A DNA stretch of 64,000 bases from Lachnoclostridium sp. UBA1175 (lineage in GTDB: Bacteria; Bacillota; Clostridia; Lachnospirales; Lachnospiraceae): contig DBYX01000007.1 in NCBI GenBank assembly GCA_002311665.1, positions 1-64,000 of the forward strand, in the 5' to 3' direction. Both the position numbers and the translations under genes were made by a program. Of the stretch, positions 27,406-34,431 are shown piece after piece; positions within the stretch are counted from its first letter, which is position 1, and each line of letters opens with the position of its first letter. The notes under the pieces are model-generated. The model worked only from the letters and a program-made list of their open reading frames with translations. It did no database searches and was not told the DNA's origin.

Positions 27406-28503
27406 ATGAAATTAGGCATTGTCGGTCTTCCCAATGTCGGGAAGAGCACACTTTTCAATTCTCTGACCAAGGCGGGTGCCGAGTCGGCCAACTACCCGTT
27501 CTGCACGATCGACCCCAACGTCGGTGTCGTGACCGTGCCGGACGCGCGGCTTCAGGTGCTGACGGATATGTACCAGTCCAAGCGGACGATCCCCGCGGTC
27601 GTGGAGTTTGTGGACATCGCCGGTCTGGTGAAGGGCGCGTCGAAGGGTGAGGGACTCGGAAACCAGTTCCTGTCGCACATCCGTGAGACCGACGCGATCG
27701 TGCATGTCGTCCGTTGCTTTGACGACGCGAATATCATTCACGTGGACGGCGCGGTCGATCCGATCCGTGATATCGAGACGATCAACCTCGAGCTGATCTT
27801 CGCCGATATGGAGACGGTCGAGCGACGCATCGCAAAGGTCGGCAGAGCCGCGAGCTTCGACAAGGCGCAAGCGAAAGAGTGCGAGATGCTCAAGAAGATC
27901 AAGGAGCTTCTCGAGAACGGCAGAAAGGCGTGCGAGTTTGAGACCGACGATGAGGACGAGATCGGCTGGCTTCGCGGATACTCCCTTCTGACGAGAAAAC
28001 CGGTCATCTACGCGGCCAACGTGTCCGACGACGACATCGCGGACGACGGCGCGAACAACGAGTATGTCACGAAGGTTCGCGAGTTTGCGAAGGAGGAAGG
28101 CTCCGAGGTGTTCGTGATCTGCGCGAGACTCGAGGAGGAGATCGCGGAGCTCGAGGAGGATGAGCGCAAGGAATTCCTGACTGAGATGGGCCTCGAGGAA
28201 GCGGGTCTGGAGAAACTGATCCGCGCGAGCTACCATCTTCTCGGACTGATCAGCTTCCTCACGACGGGTCCCGACGAGACGAGAGCGTGGACCATCACGA
28301 GAGGCATGAAGGCGCCGCAGGCGGCCGGTAAGATCCATACGGACTTCGAGCGCGGTTTCATCCGCGCGGAGGTCGTGGCCTACGACGATCTGGTCGGATG
28401 CGGCGGTATGCTGCAGGCGAAGGAGAAAGGCCTGGTGCGTTCCGAGGGCAAGGAGTACGTGGTCAAGGACGGCGACGTGATCCTGTTCCGTTTCAACGTG
28501 TAA
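27406..28503 (+). CDS. ychF: Redox-responsive ATPase YchF/Ola1
   Basis: A 365-residue Obg-family P-loop ATPase linked to ribosomes and oxidative-stress tolerance. G1 is GLPNVGKS (7-14); ANYPFCTIDPN and DIAGLVKGASKGEGLGNQFL follow. The usual NKxD is replaced by a YAANVSDDD segment, consistent with ATP rather than GTP preference. A coiled coil is inserted in the G domain, and a C-terminal TGS-like domain ends with KEYVVKDGDVILFRFNV. AAGGAGA precedes the ATG. The 62-base gap to lgt contains the hairpin CGCGCCC-CGCGA-GGGCGCG (28511-28529) without a uridine tract. Confidence 0.95.
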   Translation: MKLGIVGLPNVGKSTLFNSLTKAGAESANYPFCTIDPNVGVVTVPDARLQVLTDMYQSKRTIPAVVEFVDIAGLVKGASKGEGLGNQFLSHIRETDAIVHVVRCFDDANIIHVDGAVDPIRDIETINLELIFADMETVERRIAKVGRAASFDKAQAKECEMLKKIKELLENGRKACEFETDDEDEIGWLRGYSLLTRKPVIYAANVSDDDIADDGANNEYVTKVREFAKEEGSEVFVICARLEEEIAELEEDERKEFLTEMGLEEAGLEKLIRASYHLLGLISFLTTGPDETRAWTITRGMKAPQAAGKIHTDFERGFIRAEVVAYDDLVGCGGMLQAKEKGLVRSEGKEYVVKDGDVILFRFNV

Positions 28504-28565
28504 TATCCCGCGCGCCCCGCGAGGGCGCGACGGCATCAGTATGGATTCGATAAGGAGATGTAACC

Positions 28566-29552
28566 ATGGGGCGGTTGCTTGCATTGCTGGCACAGACTGC
28601 GGAGGTCGCGGAAGCGTCTGAGAAAACGGACATTCTTTTCCCGGGGCTCGGGATCAATCTCCGGAACGTCGGTGACAGTTTCTACGTGTTCGGGTTCCGC
28701 ATCGCCTACTACGGCGTGACGATCGGGATCGCGATGGTGCTGGGATACCTGCTGGCGGACCTGGTGGCGAAGAAGACCGGCCAGAACCGTGAGCTGTATC
28801 TGGATTTTACGATCATCGCGGTGATCCTTTCGGTCGCCGGCGCGCGGCTTTACTATGTCATCTTTAACTGGAAACAGTTTGCCGATCATCCGCTCAGCGT
28901 GTTTAACCTGCGGACCGGCGGACTTGCGATCTACGGCGGTGTGATCGTCGCCGTGATCACGGCGCTTGTCTTTGCGAAGGTGAAGAAACTCAACCGAGGA
29001 CAGTTCCTCGACACCGGTGTGCTCGGCCTTATTCTCGGTCAGATCATCGGGCGCTGGGGCAACTTCTTCAACCGCGAGGCGTTCGGCACCTACACGACCG
29101 GAAGGTTCCGCATGCTGGTGGATGTCAAGGATGTGAGCAGCTGGTTCAATCCTATGACCACGGAAAATGTGGTGCAGAACGAGTTCGGCAACCGCACGGA
29201 GGCGTGCAGGCGCGTGTTGGAGATCCGCAACCACACCGAGGTGATCGACGGCGCGACCTATATCAGCGTGCACCCGACCTTCCTGTACGAGTCCGTATGG
29301 AACCTCGCACTTCTCATTTTCCTTCTGATCCGCACGAAGCACAAGGCGTTCGACGGGGAGATCATCCTCCTGTATCTGTTCGGCTACGGCCTCGGACGTC
29401 TCTGGATCGAGGGGCTGCGCACGGACCAGCTGTTTCTGTTCGGAACATCGATCGCGGTATCGCAGCTGCTCAGCGGCATCCTGGTCATCGGATCCGCCGT
29501 GATGTATATTCATCTGTACAAAAAGAACCGTAAGAAACGCCTGACGGCGTGA
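28566..29552 (+). CDS. lgt: Prolipoprotein diacylglyceryl transferase
   Basis: A 328-residue integral membrane enzyme that moves diacylglycerol from phosphatidylglycerol to the lipobox Cys of prolipoproteins. Signature residues lie in GARLYYV (Arg94), GGLAIYGGV, the GRWGNFFNREAFG loop (Arg163, Asn166), HPTFLYES and GYGLGRLWIEGLRTDQL. About seven membrane segments are visible. The 35-residue N-terminal stretch before the first membrane segment is longer than usual. A loop of about 55 residues around residues 180-235 is also extended. AAGGAGATG precedes the ATG. PgsA, which makes the phosphatidylglycerol backbone, is encoded at 53 kb. Confidence 0.94.
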   Translation: MGRLLALLAQTAEVAEASEKTDILFPGLGINLRNVGDSFYVFGFRIAYYGVTIGIAMVLGYLLADLVAKKTGQNRELYLDFTIIAVILSVAGARLYYVIFNWKQFADHPLSVFNLRTGGLAIYGGVIVAVITALVFAKVKKLNRGQFLDTGVLGLILGQIIGRWGNFFNREAFGTYTTGRFRMLVDVKDVSSWFNPMTTENVVQNEFGNRTEACRRVLEIRNHTEVIDGATYISVHPTFLYESVWNLALLIFLLIRTKHKAFDGEIILLYLFGYGLGRLWIEGLRTDQLFLFGTSIAVSQLLSGILVIGSAVMYIHLYKKNRKKRLTA

Positions 29553-29569
29553 CGGGAGAGATTGACGAT

Positions 29570-31933
29570 ATGACTCTGAAGGACCTGAAAATCGGAGAGA
29601 GAGCGGAAGTCAAAACAGTCGGCGGCGAGGGTGCCCTGAGACAGCATATGCTGGACATGGGGCTGATCCCCGGCGCCGTTGTCACGTTGAAACAGTTCGC
29701 GCCGATGGGCGACCCGATGGAGGTTACGATCCACGGATACGAGCTGACGCTGCGGCTGTCGGACGCCGCGAACATCGAAGTGTCGCCCGTGCCGGAGCCT
29801 CTGCGCGACGAGCCGGCCAACCTTACGGAGGAACGGGAGCCCGTCTCGGTGACGGTCCCGGCGCATCCCGGCTTCGGCGAGGAGGGCAAATACCACGTCA
29901 AGGCGGACGAGAATCCGCTCCCGAAGGGGACAGTGCTCACATTTGCCCTGGCGGGCAACCAGAACTGCGGCAAGACAACGCTGTTCAACCAGCTGACCGG
30001 CGCCAACCGGCACGTCGGCAATTTCCCGGGCGTGACGGTCGACCGCGTGAGCGGGGCGGTGCGCGGCTATCCGGAGACGGAGGTCACGGACCTTCCCGGC
30101 ATCTACTCGCTGTCGCCGTACAGTTCGGAGGAGATCGTCTCCCGCGAATTCATCTTGAAGGAGAAACCGACCGGCATCATCAACATCGTCGACGCGACGA
30201 ACATCGAGCGCAACCTGTACCTTACGCTGCAGCTTCTCGAACTCAACGTTCCGATCGTGCTGGCGCTCAACATGATGGACGAGGTGCGCGGTAACGGCGG
30301 CACGATCCGCATCAACCGCATGGAGTCCATCCTGGGCATCCCGGTCGTTCCCATTTCCGCAGCGAAAAATGAGGGTGTGGACGAGCTGATCCGTCACTGC
30401 GTTCACGTCGCCAAATACCAGGAGCGCCCGGGCCGCACGGATTTCTGCGACCGTGACGCGAACGGCGGTGCGGTGCACCGATGCCTGCACGGCATCATGG
30501 CATTTATCGAGGACCACGCGGAGGCCGCCGGGATCCCGGTACGGTTTGCCGCGAGTAAACTCGTCGAGGGGGATCCTCTCGTGATGGAGGCGCTTGAGCT
30601 CACGCAGAACGAGAAGGAAACCATCGAGCATATGATCGTCAATATGGAGGAGGAGCGCGGACTTGACCGCGCGGCCGCCATCGCGGATATGCGGTACACC
30701 TTCATCCGTTCCGTGTGCGATCGCACGGTCGTCAAGCCGAAGGAGAGCCGCGAACACCGGAGGAGCCGGCAGATCGACCGTATCCTGACGGGGCGGTTCA
30801 CGGCCATCCCCGTGTTCATCGCCATCATGGCGCTCATGTTCTTTTTGACCTTCAACGTGATCGGGGCGTTCTTCCAGGGACTTCTGGAGACCGGTATCGA
30901 GAAACTGCAGGCGGTGACCGAGAGAGGGTTGGATGCGGGCAACGTCAACCCGATCCTGCGATCGCTGATCATCGACGGCATATTCCAGGGCGTCGGAAGC
31001 GTGATCAGCTTCGTGCCGATCATCGTGGTATTGTTCTTCTTTCTGTCCGTGCTGGAGGACAGCGGCTATATGGCGCGCGTCGCTTTTGTCATGGACAAGC
31101 TTCTTCGCAAGATCGGTCTCTCCGGCCGCAGCATCGTGCCGATGCTGATCGGTTTCGGCTGTACCGTCCCGGGCGTCATGGCCTCGCGGACGCTGCCGAG
31201 TGCGCGAGACCGCAAGATGACGATCCTGCTCACACCGTTTATGAGTTGCACGGCGAAGCTGCCGATCTACGGTTTCTTCGCGCACGCATTTTTCCCGCGC
31301 TACAGCGGGCTTGTGATGATCGCGCTGTACCTCGGAGGCATCCTCACGGCGATCCTGGTGGCGCTCGTCGCGAAGAACACATTCTTCCGCGGTGAGGCGG
31401 TGCCGTTTGTTATGGAACTGCCGAACTACCGTATGCCGGGCCTTCGGAGCGTGGCATACCTGCTCTGGGACAAGGCGAAGGATTTCCTGCAGAGGGCATT
31501 CACGGTGATCTTCATCGCGAGCATCGCGGTGTGGTTCCTGCAGACGTTCGACTTCGGCTTCAACATGGTGACCGATTCGAAGGACAGCATCCTCGCGACG
31601 CTCGCGGGACTGATCGCGCCGGTGTTCAAGCTGCACGGCTTCGGCGAGTGGAGAGTCGTGACCGCGTTGATCACGGGATTTATCGCGAAGGAGAGCGTGG
31701 TGTCGACGCTGAACATCCTGTTCGGCGGCGCGGCGGCGATCACGGCGGTGATGACGGGCGCGACGGCTGCGGCACTTCTGGCGTTCTGCCTGCTGTACAC
31801 GCCGTGCGTGGCGGCGATCGCATCGGTGCGCCGGGAGCTCGGCGCCAAATGGGCCTGCCTGATCGTAGCGGAACAGTGTGCCATCGCCTGGGTGATCTCC
31901 CTCATCGTGGCGGGGATCGGGGCGCTCCTCTGA
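29570..31933 (+). CDS. feoB: Ferrous iron transporter: FeoA domain fused to FeoB
   Basis: A 787-residue protein joining an SH3-like FeoA domain (about 1-72; TLKDLKIGERAEV, MLDMGLIPGAVV) to FeoB. The cytoplasmic GTPase has G1 GNQNCGKT (129-136), G3 DLPG (174-177), a G4 in NMMD and G5 SAAKNEG. The membrane part has the paired Gate motifs (GFGCTVPGVMASRTL, MSCTAKLPIYGFF) and the C-terminal LLYTPCVAAIASVRRELG. The start at 29570 is preferred (GGGAGAGA upstream). A GTG at 29549 overlapping the lgt stop is possible. No separate feoA or feoC is nearby. Expected to import Fe2+ under anaerobic conditions. Confidence 0.94.
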   Translation: MTLKDLKIGERAEVKTVGGEGALRQHMLDMGLIPGAVVTLKQFAPMGDPMEVTIHGYELTLRLSDAANIEVSPVPEPLRDEPANLTEEREPVSVTVPAHPGFGEEGKYHVKADENPLPKGTVLTFALAGNQNCGKTTLFNQLTGANRHVGNFPGVTVDRVSGAVRGYPETEVTDLPGIYSLSPYSSEEIVSREFILKEKPTGIINIVDATNIERNLYLTLQLLELNVPIVLALNMMDEVRGNGGTIRINRMESILGIPVVPISAAKNEGVDELIRHCVHVAKYQERPGRTDFCDRDANGGAVHRCLHGIMAFIEDHAEAAGIPVRFAASKLVEGDPLVMEALELTQNEKETIEHMIVNMEEERGLDRAAAIADMRYTFIRSVCDRTVVKPKESREHRRSRQIDRILTGRFTAIPVFIAIMALMFFLTFNVIGAFFQGLLETGIEKLQAVTERGLDAGNVNPILRSLIIDGIFQGVGSVISFVPIIVVLFFFLSVLEDSGYMARVAFVMDKLLRKIGLSGRSIVPMLIGFGCTVPGVMASRTLPSARDRKMTILLTPFMSCTAKLPIYGFFAHAFFPRYSGLVMIALYLGGILTAILVALVAKNTFFRGEAVPFVMELPNYRMPGLRSVAYLLWDKAKDFLQRAFTVIFIASIAVWFLQTFDFGFNMVTDSKDSILATLAGLIAPVFKLHGFGEWRVVTALITGFIAKESVVSTLNILFGGAAAITAVMTGATAAALLAFCLLYTPCVAAIASVRRELGAKWACLIVAEQCAIAWVISLIVAGIGALL

Positions 31934-32096
31934 CCGTGAGGGCGATCGGAGAGAGATGACCTGATCATATTCATGGGAATTTGTGCCACCGGTGGAGGAA
32001 AAACCCATCGGAGGCGATCGGAGACCGATCACGGATCCCATCCGCTGCGAAAGCGGGGACGGGACCGGATGATAATACAACCGAAGACGGACAACG
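31934..32096 (+). other. Structured intergenic stretch after feoB
   Basis: This stretch has no gene. It contains a perfect palindrome CCACCGGTGG (31986-31995), the hairpin GATCGG-AGA-CCGATC (32016-32030), and CCGCT-GCGAA-AGCGG (32042-32056) extended by CCC/GGG (32037-39/32061-63). GGCGATCGGAGA occurs twice (31941 and 32013). The series resembles a folded RNA and leads into the long terminator hairpin. I compared it with known riboswitch consensus elements from memory and found no match. Confidence 0.45.
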
Positions 32097-32173
32097 AAAG
32101 CGGTGCTTTCGCATAAAAACAAACAGATGTTCGAGAACATATGTTTGAAAATGCGAAAAGTACCGCTTTTTTT
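32097..32173 (+). terminator. Very long terminator-like hairpin between feoB and mraZ
   Basis: AAAGCGGTGCTTTCGCAT (32097-32114) pairs with ATGCGAAAAGTACCGCTTT near 32151-32169. Inside, AAACAGATGTTC pairs with GAACATATGTTT around a two-base loop. The whole forms one nearly continuous hairpin of about 73 bases, followed by a T-rich end (TTTTTTT 32167-32173). It should terminate feoB transcription. The following DNA to the mraZ promoter is very A/T-rich. Confidence 0.82.
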
Positions 32174-32227
32174 GCGTGAAAAATGAAAAAAATGTGAAAA
32201 AATTTTTTTAATCTGCCCATTTGCCTG

Positions 32228-32256
32228 TTGATTTTTACAAAAATGTACACTATAAT
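32228..32256 (+). promoter_or_regulatory. Sigma-A promoter of the mraZ division cluster
   Basis: TTGATT (32228-32233) and a perfect TATAAT (32251-32256) are separated by 17 bases in AT-rich DNA. Transcription would start near 32263, leaving a leader of about 64 bases that carries the MraZ-type repeats. Confidence 0.8.
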
Positions 32257-32292
32257 CCAGTTAGTGGCGGAAAATCCCACGATTTTCCACAC

Positions 32293-32318
32293 AAGTGTTG
32301 CAAAGTGGTTCGAAGTGG
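32293..32318 (+). promoter_or_regulatory. Probable MraZ-binding repeats (autoregulatory site)
   Basis: Three direct repeats, AAGTGT (32293-32298), AAGTGG (32303-32308) and AAGTGG (32313-32318), lie at an exact 10-base period just before the mraZ ribosome site. MraZ of several bacteria binds direct repeats with this helical period upstream of its own gene, and an AAAGTG[T/G] core is described in Mollicutes. Placement downstream of the promoter suggests roadblock repression. The MraZ assignment is inference from position and pattern. Confidence 0.6.
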
Positions 32319-32326
32319 AGAGAAAG

Positions 32327-32758
32327 ATGTCCAATTATTTCACCGGAAAACAGATCCACAGCGTTGATGCCAAGGGCCGGATTATCATTCCCGTCAAGTT
32401 TCGCGAGAAACTCGGGGATCAGTTTATTGCGGCCTGGCTTGGCGATTGCCTGAATCTGTATCCGATGGATGAGTGGGAGAAACTGATGGAGCGGTTGGAC
32501 GCCAACCTTCCGGCAACGGAACGCAGGATCCCGGAACTTCTCTCGTTCAACTCCGAACCGGTGGATATGGACAAGCAGGGAAGAGCGATCCTCCCGCAGG
32601 ACCTCAGGGCAAAGGCAGGAATCGAGAAGGACATCGTTTCTGTCGGTTCCCTCGAGAAGATCCGCGTGTACTCCAAGAAGTCGTGGGACAAGATCAGCGA
32701 GGGCGTCTCGATGGAGGACATCGCCTCCACGGCGGCGCAGTACGGAATCCGCCTGTAA
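32327..32758 (+). CDS. mraZ: Division/cell wall cluster transcriptional regulator MraZ
   Basis: A 143-residue AbrB-fold DNA-binding protein controlling the dcw cluster. Two copies of the DxxxR motif are present: DAKGR (14-18) and DKQGR (82-86), each followed by a hydrophobic strand. The ATG at 32327 is preceded by GGAGAGAAAG. An upstream in-frame ATG would place the promoter and repeats inside the gene, so it is rejected. It leads mraZ-rsmH-ftsL, the standard order. Confidence 0.94.
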   Translation: MSNYFTGKQIHSVDAKGRIIIPVKFREKLGDQFIAAWLGDCLNLYPMDEWEKLMERLDANLPATERRIPELLSFNSEPVDMDKQGRAILPQDLRAKAGIEKDIVSVGSLEKIRVYSKKSWDKISEGVSMEDIASTAAQYGIRL

Positions 32759-32776
32759 CGGGCGCGGAGGAACGGG

Positions 32777-33733
32777 ATGGAAGAGTTCGTACACATTTCC
32801 GTGCTGCTTGACGAGGTGATCGAGGGTCTTCGGATCCGTCCGGACGGCATATACGTGGACGGAACACTCGGCGGCGCGGGTCACTCCTCGGAGATCGTGA
32901 AGAGGCTGACCACGGGGCGGCTGATCGGCATCGATCAGGACGCGGACGCGATCCGGGCGGCGAGCGACCGGCTTGCGCCGTTTTCGGACAGAGTGACGAT
33001 CGTCCGAAACAACTATGAATCTTTTAGCGATATTCTGAATACCCTCCGGATCGGGCGGGTGGACGGCATCTTGCTCGATCTGGGGGTTTCCTCCTTTCAG
33101 CTGGACACGGCGGAACGCGGATTCTCCTATATGGAGGATGCACCGCTCGACATGCGGATGGATGACCGGATGGACCGCACGGCGGCGGACATCGTGAACG
33201 GCTATCCGGAGGACAGGCTGTACCGCATCATACGCGACTACGGCGAGGACGGATTTGCGAAAAATATAGCGAAGCACATCGTGCGTGCGAGGGAGGAGAA
33301 ACCGATCCGCACGACACTCGAACTGGCGGAGATCATCAAAAACGCGATCCCGGCCAAGGTTCGCAAAACCGGGGGACATCCGGCGAAGCAAACCTTTCAG
33401 GCGATCCGCATCGAGCTGAACCGGGAACTTGAGGTGCTCGCGAACTCGATCGACGGAATGATCCGGAGACTGAACCCGGGCGGGCGGCTGTGTATCATCA
33501 CCTTCCACTCGCTGGAGGATCGGATCGTAAAACAGAGTTTTAAGAAAAATGAATCACCGTGCATCTGCCCGCCGGAGTTTCCGGTGTGTATGTGCAACCG
33601 AAGATCACTCGGCAATGTGATCACGAAAAAACCGATCCTTCCCACGGAGGAGGAGACGGAGAGGAACCGAAGAGCAAAAAGCGCGAAACTGAGGATCTTT
33701 GAGAGAAACGAGGAACCGGTCGGAGATTGGTGA
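32777..33733 (+). CDS. rsmH: 16S rRNA m4C1402 N4-methyltransferase RsmH (MraW)
   Basis: A 318-residue SAM methyltransferase acting on C1402 of 16S rRNA. Signatures are HISVLLDEVIEGL at the N-terminus, YVDGTLGGAGHS (SAM loop), DGILLDLGVSSFQLD, RGFSYMEDAPLDMRMD, and KQTFQAIRIELNRELEVL. The C-terminus has FHSLEDRIVKQSF and SAKLRIFER. GGAGGAACGGG precedes the ATG. The gene is 18 bases after mraZ, in the usual dcw order. Confidence 0.96.
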   Translation: MEEFVHISVLLDEVIEGLRIRPDGIYVDGTLGGAGHSSEIVKRLTTGRLIGIDQDADAIRAASDRLAPFSDRVTIVRNNYESFSDILNTLRIGRVDGILLDLGVSSFQLDTAERGFSYMEDAPLDMRMDDRMDRTAADIVNGYPEDRLYRIIRDYGEDGFAKNIAKHIVRAREEKPIRTTLELAEIIKNAIPAKVRKTGGHPAKQTFQAIRIELNRELEVLANSIDGMIRRLNPGGRLCIITFHSLEDRIVKQSFKKNESPCICPPEFPVCMCNRRSLGNVITKKPILPTEEETERNRRAKSAKLRIFERNEEPVGDW

Positions 33734-33764
33734 ACGAGGACCGGCGCAGTACAAGGTTTGGGGT

Positions 33765-34319
33765 ATGATTATGAAGACAACGAGGGGCCTTACGGCAGAA
33801 AAGGACAATCGAAGAAGACAGAGCGTGATCACGGATAATCTCGCGAGACAGTACGCGGAGCCCGCGTACCGGCCACAGACCGAGACGAGACCTCGCCGCG
33901 TGAGACGACAGGCGGAGCAGGCAGCGCCTCTTGTCGGCATCCGCAAGGGAATGGATTTCTTCGCTTGCGCCGTGATGCTGGCGGCTCTGGTATTTATCGC
34001 GTTTACGATCATCCGGCTCACGAAGGTCCGCGCAAGGAGCATCGAGCTGGATCGCGAGCTTACGAAGCTGAACAACGAGTACGTCAATCTGGTCCGAATG
34101 AACGATGAGGCGGAGCAGGAGATCGCGAGAAGCGTCGACCTCAACCGCGTTTACGAAGTCGCCGTCGGACAGTACGGAATGGTATATCCCAGGGACAACG
34201 AAGTGATCACGATCACCTGCAGCAACGCGGGTTACGTGCGGCAGTACGGGGACATCGCCAAGGCGGAAGCGCCGGAGCAGACGGTGTTCGAGAGTCTTAT
34301 GGGAAAACTGATGAGATAA
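33765..34319 (+). CDS. ftsL: FtsL-like septum formation protein
   Basis: A 184-residue bitopic protein in the position of ftsL, between rsmH and a class B PBP. About 60 basic cytoplasmic residues (REN-rich, many Arg) precede one membrane segment (about residues 64-84; FFACAVMLAALVFIAFTII). An extracellular coiled coil rich in Leu, Glu and Asn follows (SIELDRELTKLNNEYVNL). The start is uncertain: ATGs at 33765 and 33771 lack a strong ribosome site. FtsL sequences are poorly conserved, so the call rests on topology and location. It would form the FtsL-DivIB-DivIC type subcomplex with DivIB encoded 3.7 kb downstream. Confidence 0.75.
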   Translation: MIMKTTRGLTAEKDNRRRQSVITDNLARQYAEPAYRPQTETRPRRVRRQAEQAAPLVGIRKGMDFFACAVMLAALVFIAFTIIRLTKVRARSIELDRELTKLNNEYVNLVRMNDEAEQEIARSVDLNRVYEVAVGQYGMVYPRDNEVITITCSNAGYVRQYGDIAKAEAPEQTVFESLMGKLMR

Positions 34320-34336
34320 ATAATGCGATTTGCGGA

Positions 34337-34360
34337 GGAGCAACACTTGTGTATTGCTCC
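34337..34360 (+). terminator. Hairpin between ftsL and the PBP gene, overlapped by a promoter
   Basis: GGAGCAA (34337-34343) pairs with TTGCTCC (34354-34360), with an inner CAC/GTG pairing, and is followed by TTTCCC. It may terminate part of the mraZ-ftsL transcripts. The -35 element of the next promoter lies in its apex. Confidence 0.45.
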
Positions 34361-34375
34361 TTTCCCGCGTATAAT
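34347..34375 (+). promoter_or_regulatory. Candidate sigma-A promoter for pbp-ftsW-divIB
   Basis: TTGTGT (34347-34352) and a perfect TATAAT (34370-34375) are 17 bases apart. The start point would be about 50 bases upstream of the PBP gene. It would allow septal PBP and FtsW to be expressed independently of the MraZ-controlled promoter. Confidence 0.65.
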
Positions 34376-34431
34376 CGGGAGGGTTTATCTTCGCAGGGAG
34401 AGAGTAAAAAGCAAGGCTTAGGTACGGTTCT

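Noticed and set aside
31975..32075. Resemblance to a T-box or cobalamin riboswitch (GGGACGGGACCGG; GGGAA...GTGCCACC)
   Set aside because: The T-box core TGGNACCGCG and the B12-box are not present in proper order, and the next gene (mraZ) is not a usual target. Kept only as an unidentified structured region.
29510..32140. Long open frames on the - strand, for example opposite feoB and opposite the last antiporter gene (48898-51120)
   Set aside because: They mirror strongly supported + strand genes, have no ribosome sites or recognisable domains, and their composition (Arg/His/Asp-rich) is what GC-rich coding DNA gives when read backwards.
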